64,000 nt of DNA from Nitrosomonadales bacterium (GCA_016199835.1 JACQFX010000002.1:30278-94277); one strand, 5' to 3'. Positions 53,656-63,060 are shown, counted from the stretch's first letter. Notes: a model not told the origin generated them from the sequence alone. Numbers and translations are program-made.

Positions 53656-54844
53656 CTATCCAGATTCATCCGGCCACTTTGGCCAGTTCGGCGGCATCTA
53701 TATGGCCGAGACGCTGATCCCGGCAGTCGAGGAATTACGTCAGCAATATCTGCGCTTCCGCGACGATCCCGAATTCAAGGCCGAGTTCGCTTACGAATTG
53801 AAACACTACGTCGGTCGCCCCAGTCCGATCTATCACGCCAAGCGTTTGTCAGACAGTCTCGGCGGCGCACAGATTTATCTGAAGCGCGAAGACCTGAATC
53901 ACACTGGCGCGCACAAAATCAACAACGCCATCGGCCAGGCCTTGCTCGCCAAACGCATGGGCAAGAAGCGCGTCATCGCCGAAACCGGCGCGGGCATGCA
54001 CGGCGTGGCGACGGCTACGGTGGCGGCGCGCTTCGGCATGGAGTGCATCGTGTACATGGGTGCGGAAGACATCCAGCGCCAGGCGCCTAACGTATTCCGC
54101 ATGAAGCTGCTGGGCGCGACAGTCGTGCCCGTCGAGAGCGGCTCGCGCACACTGAAAGATGCCTGCAACGAAGCGATACGCGACTGGGTCACCAACGTCG
54201 AGTCTACGTTCTATATTTTCGGCACGGCGGCGGGGCCGCATCCTTACCCGATGATGGTGCGCGATTTTCAGTGCGTGATCGGCAACGAGGCCAAGGTGCA
54301 GATGCCGGAAATGATAGGCCGCCAGCCGGATGCGGTGATTGCCTGCGTCGGCGGCGGCTCCAATGCAATCGGTTTATTCCATTCCTACATCGAAGAAAAA
54401 AATGTGCAGATCATCGGCGTGGAAGCGGGCGGCTACGGCATCGCCTCTGGCCGCCATGCTGCGCCGCTGACCGCGAACAGCAAGGTCGGCGTGCTGCACG
54501 GCAACAAGGTGTATCTGATCCAGGACGAGAACGGCCAGATCATCGAGACGCATTCCATTTCGGCCGGCCTCGATTATCCCGGTGTTGGCCCCGAGCATTG
54601 TTTGTTGAAGGACATGGGTCGCGCGCAGTATGTCGCCATCAACGACGACGAGGCCTTGGCCGCGTTCGATGCGCTGTGCCGTTTCGAGGGCATCATCCCC
54701 GCACTGGAATCCAGCCACGCACTGGCCCATGCGATGAAGATCGCGCCGACGATGGGCAAGGACAAAGTGCTGCTGGTGAACCTGTCCGGGCGCGGCGACA
54801 AGGACATGAACACGGTCGCCAAGTTGAAGGGGATCACGCTATGA
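53645..54844 (+). CDS. trpB: Tryptophan synthase beta chain
   Basis: A 399-residue PLP enzyme joining indole and serine. The PLP lysine is in [16 protein letters not shown], the phosphate loop is [10 protein letters not shown], and [15 protein letters not shown] is conserved. No ATG fits the family start; the sequence [18 protein letters not shown] directly follows a TTG at 53645, inside the trpF stop overlap. I therefore call a TTG start with translational coupling. A GTAGG repeat follows before trpA. Confidence 0.97.
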   Translation: MSYNYPDSSGHFGQFGGIYMAETLIPAVEELRQQYLRFRDDPEFKAEFAYELKHYVGRPSPIYHAKRLSDSLGGAQIYLKREDLNHTGAHKINNAIGQALLAKRMGKKRVIAETGAGMHGVATATVAARFGMECIVYMGAEDIQRQAPNVFRMKLLGATVVPVESGSRTLKDACNEAIRDWVTNVESTFYIFGTAAGPHPYPMMVRDFQCVIGNEAKVQMPEMIGRQPDAVIACVGGGSNAIGLFHSYIEEKNVQIIGVEAGGYGIASGRHAAPLTANSKVGVLHGNKVYLIQDENGQIIETHSISAGLDYPGVGPEHCLLKDMGRAQYVAINDDEALAAFDALCRFEGIIPALESSHALAHAMKIAPTMGKDKVLLVNLSGRGDKDMNTVAKLKGITL

Positions 54845-54853
54845 AATGGGCAA

Positions 54854-54897
54854 GTAGGGCGGGCTCTGCCCGCCATGTCGGGCGAAGCCCGACCTAC
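54854..54897. repeat. GTAGG-type palindromic repeat between trpB and trpA
   Basis: Two hairpins, GGGCGGGCTCTGCCCGCC and GTCGGGCGAAGCCCGAC, flanked by GTA and CTAC. It breaks the usual trpB-trpA overlap, with a 91-base gap. Confidence 0.9.
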
Positions 54898-54935
54898 ATG
54901 GATGACACTGAGGCGCAGATGAAAAGGATCATGTC

Positions 54936-55736
54936 ATGAGCCGCATTCAAGCTACCTTCGAGAAACTCAAGCAGCAACAGCGCAAAGCACTGATCCCGTT
55001 TCTCACGGCGGGCGATCCTGATCCGCAGCTTACGGTGCCGCTGCTGCATGCACTGGTTGAAGCGGGCGCCGACGTGATCGAACTCGGCGTGCCCTTCTCC
55101 GACCCGATGGCCGATGGCCCGACCATACAGCGCGCATCGGAGCGCGCTTTGAAGCACGGCACGTCGCTGCGCGGCGTGCTCGACATGGTGGCGGAGTTCC
55201 GCAAGCAGAATGACACCACGCCCGTGGTGCTCATGGGTTATGGCAATCCAATCGAGGCGATGGGCTGGGAGACGTTCGCCCGGCGTTGCGCCGAAGTCGG
55301 CGTGGATGGCGTGCTGACCGTGGATTTTCCGCCCGAAGAGAGCCATGACGCGTTCGAGCATTTGCAGCAGCACGGCATCGATCCTATCTTTCTGATCGCC
55401 CCGACCACCAACGAAGCGCGCATCGAACTCGTCGCCAAACTCGCGCGCGGTTATGTATATTATGTGTCGCTGAAAGGCGTGACTGGCGCGGGCAATCTGG
55501 ATCTGTCGGACATCGCGCACAAGATCCCGCAACTGCGCAAACATATCCGGTTGCCCATAGGCGTGGGCTTCGGCATCCGCGATGCGGCCACCGCGCAGGC
55601 TGTGGCGAAGTTATGTGATGGCGTGGTGGTAGGTAGCCGCATCGTGCAGGAAATCGAAAATTCGAATGAACAAAATGTAGTCGCCAACGTGGGCAAGTTT
55701 GTGCGAGAGTTGCGCACGGCGATAGATCAAGCGTAG
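54936..55736 (+). CDS. trpA: Tryptophan synthase alpha chain
   Basis: A 266-residue barrel that releases indole from indole-glycerol phosphate. Catalytic Glu and Asp motifs: [20 protein letters not shown] and [24 protein letters not shown] and [17 protein letters not shown] are the phosphate-binding loops. The TAG stop is part of the following GTAGG repeat, so the C-terminus ends at the repeat junction. Confidence 0.98.
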   Translation: MSRIQATFEKLKQQQRKALIPFLTAGDPDPQLTVPLLHALVEAGADVIELGVPFSDPMADGPTIQRASERALKHGTSLRGVLDMVAEFRKQNDTTPVVLMGYGNPIEAMGWETFARRCAEVGVDGVLTVDFPPEESHDAFEHLQQHGIDPIFLIAPTTNEARIELVAKLARGYVYYVSLKGVTGAGNLDLSDIAHKIPQLRKHIRLPIGVGFGIRDAATAQAVAKLCDGVVVGSRIVQEIENSNEQNVVANVGKFVRELRTAIDQA

Positions 55737-55776
55737 GTCGGGCTTCGCCCGACATGGTGGGCGTAGCCCACCCTAC
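55733..55776. repeat. GTAGG-type repeat overlapping the trpA stop
   Basis: GTAGGTCGGGCTTCGCCCGAC followed by ATGGTGGGCGTAGCCCACC and CTAC. Orientation is opposite to the copy at 54854 (the TCGGGC half comes first). The first GTAG supplies the trpA stop. Confidence 0.9.
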
Positions 55777-55802
55777 ATCAGCATAAAAGACGGAGGTATG
55801 AA

Positions 55803-56687
55803 ATGAGCTGGTTCCAGAAACTGTTACCCCCCAAGATTAAACGTCGCGAGAACATCGACGACAAGAAGAACGTGCCGGAAGGTTTGTGGCACAAGTGCCC
55901 GGCTTGTCAGGCCGTGTTGTATCACTCCGATCTGGAGAAGAATTTCAGCGTCTGCCCCAAGTGCAACCACCATCACCGCATCACCGCGCGCACCCGGCTG
56001 GATTGGTTGCTGGATGCTGAAGGACGTTTCGAGATCGGTGCCGAAGTGCAGCCGGTGGATACGCTGAAATTCAAGGACAGCCGCAAATACAGCGAGCGTC
56101 TGACCGTGGCGCAACGCGACACCAGCGAGACCGATGCGCTGGTGGTGATGCAGGGCAGCATACATACCATCCCGCTGGTAGTTGCCGTATTCGAGTTCAG
56201 CTTCATGGGCGGTTCGATGGGCTCGGTAGTGGGCGAACGTTTCGTGCGCGGCGTGCAACTGGCCACTGAGCAGAACATGCCCTTCGTCTGCTTTGCCGCC
56301 AGCGGCGGCGCGCGCATGCAGGAAGGTCTGCTGTCGCTGATGCAGATGGCGAAGACCTGCGGCGCACTGACGCAACTGAGTCAATCCCGATTGCCGTTCA
56401 TCTCGGTGCTGACCGACCCTACCATGGGCGGCGTCTCCGCCAGCTTTGCCTTCATGGGCGACGTGGTGCTCGCCGAACCCGGCGCACTCATCGGCTTCGC
56501 CGGTGCGCGCGTGATCCAGCAGACCGTGCGCGAGACCTTGCCGGAAGGTTTTCAGCGTGCGGAGTTCCTGCTCGAGCATGGCGCGATAGACATGATCATT
56601 GACAGGCGCCAGATGCGGAATCAGTTGGCGACGTTGCTGACGTTGTTGACCAAGCAGAGTGCGGTGGCGGAGATTGAGGCGGCTTAA
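55803..56687 (+). CDS. accD: Acetyl-CoA carboxylase carboxyltransferase beta subunit
   Basis: AccD with AccA transfers CO2 from biotin to acetyl-CoA in fatty acid synthesis. The 294-residue protein has the zinc ribbon [15 protein letters not shown]...CPKCNHHH (four Cys, residues of about 28-50) and the carboxyltransferase core [41 protein letters not shown] and [20 protein letters not shown] precedes ATG 55803. It follows trpA as usual in proteobacteria. Confidence 0.98.
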   Translation: MSWFQKLLPPKIKRRENIDDKKNVPEGLWHKCPACQAVLYHSDLEKNFSVCPKCNHHHRITARTRLDWLLDAEGRFEIGAEVQPVDTLKFKDSRKYSERLTVAQRDTSETDALVVMQGSIHTIPLVVAVFEFSFMGGSMGSVVGERFVRGVQLATEQNMPFVCFAASGGARMQEGLLSLMQMAKTCGALTQLSQSRLPFISVLTDPTMGGVSASFAFMGDVVLAEPGALIGFAGARVIQQTVRETLPEGFQRAEFLLEHGAIDMIIDRRQMRNQLATLLTLLTKQSAVAEIEAA

Positions 56688-56713
56688 GTTACGTTAGATT
56701 TCAGGGAGCTTGA

Positions 56714-57106
56714 ATGCGTAAAGAATTTCCCATTGCTGTAATTCTTGTCGTCGCTGTGTGGGCCATCTCCATTCCAATTCTCCGTGCGAATTTCGATGGC
56801 CCAAAGAATGTCAATGAATTTGGAGACATGTTTGGTGCAGTTAATGCCTTGTTTTCCGGCGTGGCACTTGCAGCGTTGATTACTACCCTTTGGCTTCAGC
56901 ATCAAGAGTCGGTGAAGCAAGCTGAATCTCAAAAGGGTCAAGCAATATTGTTGAAGGAGACTGCGCGAATTCATGCGCTAAGTGCTTTGCTTGCAAGTTA
57001 TACGCAGCGAATTAGTTTGGCGCAGGGAACGCTTTCTGGTCAGGAGTTCAGCCGGGTAGATGATATTTGCCAAGAGCTAGAACGACATGTCGCTGAAACC
57101 TTGTAG
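56714..57106 (+). CDS. Small membrane protein, probably acquired
   Basis: A 130-residue protein with two N-terminal hydrophobic helices (residues of about 7-24 FPIAVILVVAVWAISIPI, and 45-62 AVNALFSGVALAALITTLWL). A Gln-rich coiled coil (QHQESVKQAESQKGQAILLK) and a helical C-terminus follow. The block EFGDMFGAVNALFSG recurs in many small accessory or phage-associated membrane proteins, but I cannot name a function. The DNA is clearly AT-richer than accD and folC around it, and it interrupts the normal accD-folC adjacency. Its stop codon comes from a GTAGG repeat. Confidence 0.6.
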   Translation: MRKEFPIAVILVVAVWAISIPILRANFDGPKNVNEFGDMFGAVNALFSGVALAALITTLWLQHQESVKQAESQKGQAILLKETARIHALSALLASYTQRISLAQGTLSGQEFSRVDDICQELERHVAETL

Positions 57107-57132
57107 GGCGGGCACATTTTTGTGTCCACGCG
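57103..57132. repeat. GTAGG-type repeat, half element
   Basis: GTAGGGCGGGCACATTTTTGTGTCCACGCG resembles the left half of the wide-loop form at 15149. The TAG supplies the stop of the preceding gene. Confidence 0.7.
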
Positions 57133-57153
57133 AATTCTCTAGCGAGAGCAAAC

Positions 57154-57231
57154 GTAGGCTGGGCTGAATAATGAAGCCCAGCAATTCATCGCAAGTCCTT
57201 TCTGGGTTTCGCCTTGCTCAACCCAGCCTAC
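57154..57231. repeat. GTAGG-type inverted repeat, wide-loop form, before folC
   Basis: Perfect 10-base arms GTAGGCTGGG (57154) and CCCAGCCTAC (to 57231) around internal hairpins. It ends ten bases before the folC ATG, so the folC ribosome site lies next to it. Confidence 0.8.
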
Positions 57232-57240
57232 ATTTTAATC

Positions 57241-58623
57241 ATGCCTGACACGTTAGCCGGTTGGCTTTCTTACCTCGAATCCCTGCACCCCAAGACCATC
57301 GCGCTCGGTCTGGAGCGCGTGGCGCAGGTCAAGCAGCGGCTGAACCTACAACCCGGTTTCCCCATCATCACCGTCGGCGGCACCAACGGCAAGGGCTCGG
57401 TGTGCGCCATGCTGGAAGCCATGCTGCATGCGGCGGGCTACAAGGTCGGCTGCTATACCTCGCCGCATCTGCTGGATTACAACGAGCGGGTGCGCATAGG
57501 CAAGAAGCAGGCGAGCGATACGGAGTTGTGTGCTTCGTTCGAGAACATCGAGCAGGTGCGCGGCGATACGCCACTGACCTATTTCGAGTTCGGTACCCTT
57601 GCCGCGATGCAGTGTTTCATTTCTCACAAGGTGGACGTCGCCATTCTCGAAGTCGGGCTGGGCGGCAGGCTGGATGCGGTGAATGTGTTCGACAGCGATT
57701 GCGCGGTGGTGACCAGCGTGGACATCGACCACACGGATTATCTCGGAGATACGCGCGATCTGATCGCGTTTGAGAAGGCAGGGATATTTCGGGCAGGCAA
57801 GGTGGCGATATTCGGCGACAGGGATATGCCCGAAGTAATTGCGAGTGAGGCGCGGCGCATAGGCGCGGAGTTGTGGCGATTGGGGATAGAGTTCGGGTTT
57901 CAGGAGATAGGGCCGGGTACACCTAATCCGGCGGGCGTAGCCCGCCCTACGGTGGCTGTTTCAAGTGTAGGTCGGGCTACGCCCGACAGGGTGGGCATAG
58001 CCCAACCTGTGGCATCAAACAATGTCAGGCAGTGGAATTATCACGGGTCAAGCGGTACGCGCAGCGCTTTGCCTTTCCCCGCCTTGCGCGGCGCCTATCA
58101 GCTTAACAACGCGAGCGCCGTGCTGGCTGTGCTGGATGCGTTGAAAGAAAAGTTGCCGGTGAACATGGATGCGGCCCGGCGCGGGCTGGTCGAGGTTGCG
58201 CTGCCGGGGCGTTTTCAGGTGCTGCCGGGCAGGCCGCAGATCATTCTGGATGTGGCGCACAATCCCCATGCCGCACACGCGCTGGCGCAGAATCTGGCGG
58301 AGATGCCGCCCAGTGGCAAGACCTTTGCGGTGTTCGCCATGCTCAGGGACAAGGATAGGGCGGGCGTGGTGCAGGCGCTCAAGGAGCAGGTGGACGTGTG
58401 GCTGGTGGCGGGCATAGCTGCGCCGCGCGGAGCGTCTGCGGACGAACTGGCGCAGGTGTTGGCCGCGCAGGGGGTGAAGGGCGCTGTGCTGACGTTTGCC
58501 ACGGTGACACAGGCCTTGCACCATGCCTGCAATCAGGCATCCGAAAATGATAGAATCGCGGCCTTCGGTTCATTCTATACGGTGGCGGAAGCGATGCATG
58601 CGCGCGGATTGCGCGTTGCCTGA
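57241..58623 (+). CDS. folC: Dihydrofolate / folylpolyglutamate synthase
   Basis: FolC adds L-Glu to dihydropteroate and then to folates. The P-loop is TVGGTNGKGSVCAMLEA (residues 44-60). Mur-ligase motifs are EVGLGGRLDAVNV, DIDHTDYLG and LDVAHNPHAAHALAQNL. The protein has 460 residues against about 420 for typical homologues. Residues of about 229-259 (GVARPTVAVSS, GRATPDRVGIAQP) are encoded by GTAGG-family repeat DNA inserted in frame before the linker to the C-terminal domain. The motifs on both sides are intact, so the enzyme is probably active. Confidence 0.96.
   Translation: MPDTLAGWLSYLESLHPKTIALGLERVAQVKQRLNLQPGFPIITVGGTNGKGSVCAMLEAMLHAAGYKVGCYTSPHLLDYNERVRIGKKQASDTELCASFENIEQVRGDTPLTYFEFGTLAAMQCFISHKVDVAILEVGLGGRLDAVNVFDSDCAVVTSVDIDHTDYLGDTRDLIAFEKAGIFRAGKVAIFGDRDMPEVIASEARRIGAELWRLGIEFGFQEIGPGTPNPAGVARPTVAVSSVGRATPDRVGIAQPVASNNVRQWNYHGSSGTRSALPFPALRGAYQLNNASAVLAVLDALKEKLPVNMDAARRGLVEVALPGRFQVLPGRPQIILDVAHNPHAAHALAQNLAEMPPSGKTFAVFAMLRDKDRAGVVQALKEQVDVWLVAGIAAPRGASADELAQVLAAQGVKGAVLTFATVTQALHHACNQASENDRIAAFGSFYTVAEAMHARGLRVA
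57930..58010. repeat. GTAGG-type repeats inserted inside folC
   Basis: GGCGGGCGTAGCCCGCC with CTAC (57930-57950), then GTAGGTCGGGCTACGCCCGAC with AGGGTGGGCATAGCCCAACC (57967-58010). These are two neighbouring repeat units in opposite orientation, read in frame as protein. Confidence 0.88.
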
Positions 58624-58640
58624 TCCTGCAAGGAAACCAG

Positions 58641-59438
58641 ATGGCGAAACAGATCACGGATGATGAGGACAGGCTGAAGCGCCAGGCGCGGCGACGGCTG
58701 ATCGGCGCGGTGGCGCTGACCACGGTGGTGGTGGTGGTGGTGCCCATGCTGCTGGACAACGAGCCCAAGCCAACCGGGCAGGACATCGAGTTGCGTATTC
58801 CGGACAAGGATAGGGTCGGCGAGTTTACGCCCAAGCTGGCGCCCATGACGGCGAGTGAGCCGCTTCCGGTCTCGGCAGTTGCGACGCCACCCGTTGTGGC
58901 GACACCGGTTGTCGTGCATCCGACCATCGTGGCGCCTCAAGTGGAATCAAACAAGCCCGCTGTCGTGCCAGCCCCGCCTAAACCTGTAGCTGCGCCGCCA
59001 GTGGCAAAGCTGGATACGCCGCCAGTCAAATCCGTAGTGCAGCCTGAAAAGCCCAGCGAGAAACCGGCTGCCAAGCCTGCCGATAAGCCGGTAGCCAAGC
59101 CCGCTGATAAGGCAATTGAGCAACCTGCTGCGAAGGCCGCCGAAAAACCTGTAGACAAGGCCGTAGTCAAAGATGACGCCAAGCCTGCTTCAGGGGCGAA
59201 ACATGATGCACCTGCTGCTGCTTTCGTGGTCCAGGTTGGCGCTTTCTCGAAAGCCGAAACCGCACACAGTTTGCAGAAAAAACTCGTCAAGCAGAATTTC
59301 AAGGCATACACGGAGAAAGCAGGCGACAAGTTGCGCGTGCGCACCGGGCCGTATGTCACGCGTGAAGCGGCAAACAAGGCGCGCCACAAGCTGGAGGCGC
59401 TGGGCCTGCATCCGGCGGTGGTCGATCTGGCGCAATGA
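58641..59438 (+). CDS. SPOR-domain protein (DedD-like)
   Basis: A 265-residue inner-membrane protein: cytoplasmic basic start, one transmembrane helix (residues of about 17-35, LIGAVALTTVVVVVVPMLL), a long Pro/Ala/Lys/Val linker with repeated KPADKPVAKPADKAIE units, and a C-terminal SPOR domain (AFVVQVGAFSKAETAHSLQK; GPYVTREAANKARHKLEALG). SPOR domains bind denuded septal peptidoglycan, so a role in division is likely, like DedD. Overlaps cvpA by four bases. Confidence 0.9.
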   Translation: MAKQITDDEDRLKRQARRRLIGAVALTTVVVVVVPMLLDNEPKPTGQDIELRIPDKDRVGEFTPKLAPMTASEPLPVSAVATPPVVATPVVVHPTIVAPQVESNKPAVVPAPPKPVAAPPVAKLDTPPVKSVVQPEKPSEKPAAKPADKPVAKPADKAIEQPAAKAAEKPVDKAVVKDDAKPASGAKHDAPAAAFVVQVGAFSKAETAHSLQKKLVKQNFKAYTEKAGDKLRVRTGPYVTREAANKARHKLEALGLHPAVVDLAQ

Positions 59439-59923
59439 CGGAGTTCGATTACAGCGTCATCGTGATAATCCTGATGTCGGCGCTGTTGGGATGGTTGCGT
59501 GGGCTGGTGTATGAAGTGTTGTCGCTGGCAGGCTGGGTGGCCGCGTATCTGGTGGCGCGCACATTTGCCGCGAGCGCCGCACCGTTTATGCCTGCGGTAC
59601 TGGGTGCGGAGGCGATCAGGATGACGGCGGCTTACGCGCTGTTGTTCGTATCCACGCTGATCGTAGGCGGCGTCGTGGCATGGGGGCTGTCGAAGCTGGT
59701 GAAGTGGGTCGGGCTGGGCTGGCTGGATTCGTCGCTGGGTACGGCGTTCGGTGCAGTGCGCGGCTTTCTGGTGGTGCTGGCGCTGGTGTTGCTGGCAGGG
59801 TTGACCAGTATTCCGCAACAGCGGTTCTGGCGCGACGCGTGGCTGAGCAAACCGCTGGAAATTATCGCGCTGGCGGTAAAGGGACATTTGCCGCAAAGTG
59901 TGGCGCAACAAGTGCATTATTAA
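59435..59923 (+). CDS. cvpA: CvpA family membrane protein
   Basis: A 162-residue protein with four helices and the CvpA pattern: FDYSVIVIILMSALLGWLRG, VLSLAGWVAAYLVARTFA, and GLGWLDSSLGTAFGAVRGFL. CvpA is linked to envelope stress and colicin V production in E. coli. The order dedD-cvpA-purF is widely conserved. Confidence 0.95.
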   Translation: MTEFDYSVIVIILMSALLGWLRGLVYEVLSLAGWVAAYLVARTFAASAAPFMPAVLGAEAIRMTAAYALLFVSTLIVGGVVAWGLSKLVKWVGLGWLDSSLGTAFGAVRGFLVVLALVLLAGLTSIPQQRFWRDAWLSKPLEIIALAVKGHLPQSVAQQVHY

Positions 59924-59947
59924 AACTGAATCTCATCGGAATAAAAC

Positions 59948-61465
59948 ATGTGCGGTATATTAGGTGTCGTAGCGCAAACCCCCGTTAACCAGTTGCTGTA
60001 TGACGGCTTGCAGGTGTTGCAGCATCGCGGGCAGGATGCTGCGGGCATTGCCACCATGGAAGGCAACACTTTTCATTTGCACAAGGGCAACGGCATGGTG
60101 CGCGACGTGTTCCGCACGCGCAATATGCGTTCGCTGATGGGCAATGCAGGCATCGCGCACGTGCGCTATCCCACCGCAGGTTCCGCCGTCGATCATAACG
60201 AGGCGCAGCCGTTCTATGTCAATTCGCCGTTCGGCATCGTGCTGGGGCACAACGGCAACCTGACCAATACCGAGCAGTTGCAGCAGGAATTGTTCCTCGA
60301 AGACCGCCGCCACGTGAACACCAATTCCGATTCGGAAGTGCTGCTCAATGTGCTGGCGCACGAGTTGCAGGACAACACCAATAAATACCGCCTCGACACC
60401 AAGACCATCTTCTCTGCCGTGTCCGGTGTGCATCGACGTTGCCGGGGCGCATATGCGGTGGTGGCGATGATCGCAGGCTATGGCCTGCTGGCGTTCCGCG
60501 ATGCTTATGGCATCCGTCCGCTGGTGGTGGGCTGCAACCAGACCGAACACGGCATGGAATATCTGGTCGCCTCCGAAAGCGTGGCGCTGGATACGCTGGG
60601 TTTCAAATTTCTGCGCGATATCGCGCCCGGCGAAGCGGTGTTCATCGACTTCGACGGCAACTTCCACAGCCAGCAATGTGCGCAGGATCCATCGCTCAGT
60701 CCCTGCATCTTTGAATATGTTTATCTCGCGCGCCCGGACTCGGTGATAGACGGTATTTCGGTGTACGAGACGCGTTTGCACATGGGCGAATACCTGGCCG
60801 ACAAGATCAAGCGCGTATGGGGCGAACTGGACATGGACGTGATCATTCCGATACCCGATTCCAGCCGCCCGAGCGCACTGGAACTCGCGAATCGCCTGGG
60901 TATCCCGTTCCGCGAAGGCTTCGTGAAGAACCGTTACATCGGACGCACCTTCATCATGCCGGGACAGGCGATGCGCAAGAAGTCGGTGCGTCAGAAGCTC
61001 AATGCCATAGGCGTGGAATTCAAGGACAAGGTCGTGCTGCTGGTGGATGACTCCATCGTGCGCGGCACCACCAGCCGCGAAATCGTGCAGATGGCGCGCG
61101 ATGCCGGTGCGCGCAAGGTGTACTTTGCTTCCGCCGCACCGCCAGTGCGCTTCCCCAATGTGTACGGCATAGACATGCCGTCGCGCAATGAATTGATCGC
61201 CACCGGGCGCACGGACGAAGAGATATGCGCAGAAATAGGCGCGGACAAATTGGTCTACCAGGATCTGGACGATCTCAAGGCCGCCGTGCGCAAGGTCAAT
61301 CCGGCCATCAAGTATTTCGAGGCTTCATGTTTCGATGGCGACTACATTACGGGCGATATCACGCTGGAATATCTGAACACGATCGAAGCCGCGCGCGGGG
61401 ACGGCAAGGCCGACAAGGAAGATGATATCAGTCAGCTCGATTTGAATCTGGGGGCCAACGACTAA
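59948..61465 (+). CDS. purF: Amidophosphoribosyltransferase
   Basis: PurF starts purine synthesis by converting PRPP and glutamine to phosphoribosylamine. The 505-residue protein begins [10 protein letters not shown] (catalytic Cys2 after Met removal) and has [10 protein letters not shown] and GHNGNLTN in the glutaminase domain. The PRPP-binding loop is [19 protein letters not shown] and the [19 protein letters not shown] region is conserved. A 48-base perfect palindrome follows the stop. Confidence 0.98.
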   Translation: MCGILGVVAQTPVNQLLYDGLQVLQHRGQDAAGIATMEGNTFHLHKGNGMVRDVFRTRNMRSLMGNAGIAHVRYPTAGSAVDHNEAQPFYVNSPFGIVLGHNGNLTNTEQLQQELFLEDRRHVNTNSDSEVLLNVLAHELQDNTNKYRLDTKTIFSAVSGVHRRCRGAYAVVAMIAGYGLLAFRDAYGIRPLVVGCNQTEHGMEYLVASESVALDTLGFKFLRDIAPGEAVFIDFDGNFHSQQCAQDPSLSPCIFEYVYLARPDSVIDGISVYETRLHMGEYLADKIKRVWGELDMDVIIPIPDSSRPSALELANRLGIPFREGFVKNRYIGRTFIMPGQAMRKKSVRQKLNAIGVEFKDKVVLLVDDSIVRGTTSREIVQMARDAGARKVYFASAAPPVRFPNVYGIDMPSRNELIATGRTDEEICAEIGADKLVYQDLDDLKAAVRKVNPAIKYFEASCFDGDYITGDITLEYLNTIEAARGDGKADKEDDISQLDLNLGAND

Positions 61466-61497
61466 TTCCATTAGTTCCAATCTGAAATGGGATTTTT

Positions 61498-61545
61498 GTG
61501 GGAGCGACCTCCCGGTCGCGATCGCGACCGGGAGGTCGCTCCCAC
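61498..61545. repeat. 48-base perfect palindrome after purF
   Basis: Two 24-base arms (GTGGGAGCGACCTCCCGG at the left end) are exact reverse complements with no loop sequence. It may terminate purF transcription. A related smaller hairpin, GCGGGG-CTGT-CCCCGC, is between hisA and hisF (about 41368). Confidence 0.92.
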
Positions 61546-61590
61546 AGGATCAAGTGAGTTGACAGCACCGCAGGACGGGTGCTACTTTCC

Positions 61591-61740
61591 CTCTGCGCCG
61601 ATTTGAGGAACAGCTTGCGGGCGCATAATAAATTCAGCTAAAGCGGGCGAACCCGGTTTAGCTCTGCATAGCCAATCGACTAAGCTGTCAAAAGACGACA
61701 GCCAAGTCGCTGGTTAGCGCCAAGCTTTCCGGGTTTTTGT
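61591..61740 (+). promoter_or_regulatory. SAM-II riboswitch with terminator-type expression platform, upstream of metZ
   Basis: The aptamer is at 61591-61647. GCGC-CGATTTG (61595-61605), TTGC (61614-61617), GCGC (61621-61624), TAATAAAT (61626-61633) and AGCTAAA (61636-61642) follow the SAM-II consensus in order and spacing. P1 is the GCGC/GCGC helix and the rest forms the pseudoknot. Next, GCTAAA (61637) can pair with TTTAGC (61657-61662) around GGG-CGAA-CCC, which competes with the aptamer. AACCCGG (61650-61656) can instead pair with CCGGGTT (61729-61735), which is followed by T-rich DNA. SAM would favour the second pairing and stop transcription. Regulation of a methionine gene fits. Confidence 0.82.
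61666..61721. repeat. TAGCCA-ACTAAG hairpin element, diverged copy
   Basis: ATAGCCAATCGACTAAG, stem GCTGTC / GACAGC, then CAAGTCGCTGGTTAGC. Flanks match copies at 20708 and 42261; the stem is different. It occupies the loop of the riboswitch terminator. Confidence 0.65.
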
Positions 61741-61751
61741 TTTCACTAACC

Positions 61752-61795
61752 GTAGGGCGGGTTTCACCCGCCATGTCGGGCAGAGCCCGACCTAC
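61752..61795. repeat. GTAGG-type palindromic repeat before metZ
   Basis: GTAGGGCGGGTTTCACCCGCC followed by ATGTCGGGCAGAGCCCGAC and CTAC. It lies between the riboswitch terminator and the metZ start. Confidence 0.9.
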
Positions 61796-61821
61796 ATCAG
61801 CAATGTGTGATGGGTATCGTT

Positions 61822-62997
61822 ATGACAGAGAAAAATACATATCAGCCAGAGACGCTCGCCGTGCGCGCGGGTACGCAACGCAGCCAGTTCAGCGAACACA
61901 GCGAGGCGATGTTCCTCACTTCCAGCTTCACTTTCGACAGCGCCGCGCAGGCCGCCGCGCGCTTCATCGGCGAAGAGCCGGGCAACATTTATTCGCGTTT
62001 CACCAATCCGACCGTGACCATGTTCGAGGAGCGCCTCGCCGCGATGGAAGGTGCGGAGCAATGCATCGCCACGGCTTCGGGCATGTCCGCTATTCTGGCT
62101 TGCTGCATGGGCGTGCTGAAGGCGGGCGACCACATCGTTGCTTCGCGTTCGCTGTTCGGCGCGACGGTGAACTTGTTCGGCGGCATCCTGAAGAAATTCG
62201 GCATCGAGACCACTTTTGTTTCAGCGACTGTCGTGAGCGAGTGGAGTGCCGCCGTGCGTCCGCAAACGAAACTGTTTTTTCTGGAGACGCCGTCCAACCC
62301 GCTCACCGAAATTTCCGACATCGCGGCAATCGCGGTCGTGGCGAAACAGTGTGGCGCGCTGCTGGCCGTGGACAACTGCTTCTGCACGCCTATATTGCAA
62401 CGCCCGCTGCAATTGGGCGCGGACATCGTGATCCACTCTGCCACCAAGTATCTGGACGGGCAGGGCCGCGTGCTGGGTGGCGCGGTGCTGGGCAACAAGA
62501 AGACGCTGGAAGGTGTGTACCAGTTCCTGCGCACGGCGGGGCCGACCATGAGCGCGTTCAACGCCTGGGTGTTCCTGAAAGGCCTGGAGACGCTGAAGAT
62601 ACGCATGGACGCGCACAGCGCCAACGCGCTGGAACTGGCACGCTGGCTGGAAGCTCAACCCAATGTGGCGCGTGTGTTCTATCCCGGTTTGCCTTCGCAT
62701 CCGCAGCATGCACTGGCGCTCAAGCAACAGAAGACTGGCGGCGGCATCGTGTCGTTCGAAGTGAAGGGCGGCAAGGACGCGGCCTGGCACGTGATAGATA
62801 ACACGCAACTGGTCTCGATTACCGCCAACCTTGGCGACACCAAGACTACGCTGACCCATCCGGCGACCACCACGCATGCGCGCAACACACCGGAACAGCG
62901 CGCGGCAGCGGGGATCACGGATGGGTTGTTGCGCATCGCGGTGGGGCTGGAGGCGGTGTGCGATATACAGAATGATCTTGCGCGGGGGTTGGCCTAA
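61822..62997 (+). CDS. metZ: O-succinylhomoserine sulfhydrylase
   Basis: A 391-residue Cys/Met-metabolism PLP enzyme that makes homocysteine directly from O-succinylhomoserine and sulfide. The PLP lysine is in HSATKYLDGQGRVLGG. PETLAVRAGTQRSQFSEHSE, EEPGNIYSRFTNPTV and SLGDTKTT-like VSITANLGDTKTTLTHPA are family landmarks. The MetZ call, against MetB or MetC, rests on overall similarity and the purF-metZ order. ATG 61822 is chosen; ATG 61810 is possible. It is controlled by the SAM-II riboswitch upstream. Confidence 0.92.
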   Translation: MTEKNTYQPETLAVRAGTQRSQFSEHSEAMFLTSSFTFDSAAQAAARFIGEEPGNIYSRFTNPTVTMFEERLAAMEGAEQCIATASGMSAILACCMGVLKAGDHIVASRSLFGATVNLFGGILKKFGIETTFVSATVVSEWSAAVRPQTKLFFLETPSNPLTEISDIAAIAVVAKQCGALLAVDNCFCTPILQRPLQLGADIVIHSATKYLDGQGRVLGGAVLGNKKTLEGVYQFLRTAGPTMSAFNAWVFLKGLETLKIRMDAHSANALELARWLEAQPNVARVFYPGLPSHPQHALALKQQKTGGGIVSFEVKGGKDAAWHVIDNTQLVSITANLGDTKTTLTHPATTTHARNTPEQRAAAGITDGLLRIAVGLEAVCDIQNDLARGLA

Positions 62998-63000
62998 TTC

Positions 63001-63044
63001 GTAGGGTGGGCTCCGCCCACCATGTCGGGCAAAGCCCGACCTAC
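63001..63044. repeat. GTAGG-type palindromic repeat after metZ
   Basis: GTAGGGTGGGCTCCGCCCACC followed by ATGTCGGGCAAAGCCCGAC and CTAC, starting four bases after the metZ stop. Confidence 0.9.
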
Positions 63045-63060
63045 ATCGGCGGAAAGAGTT

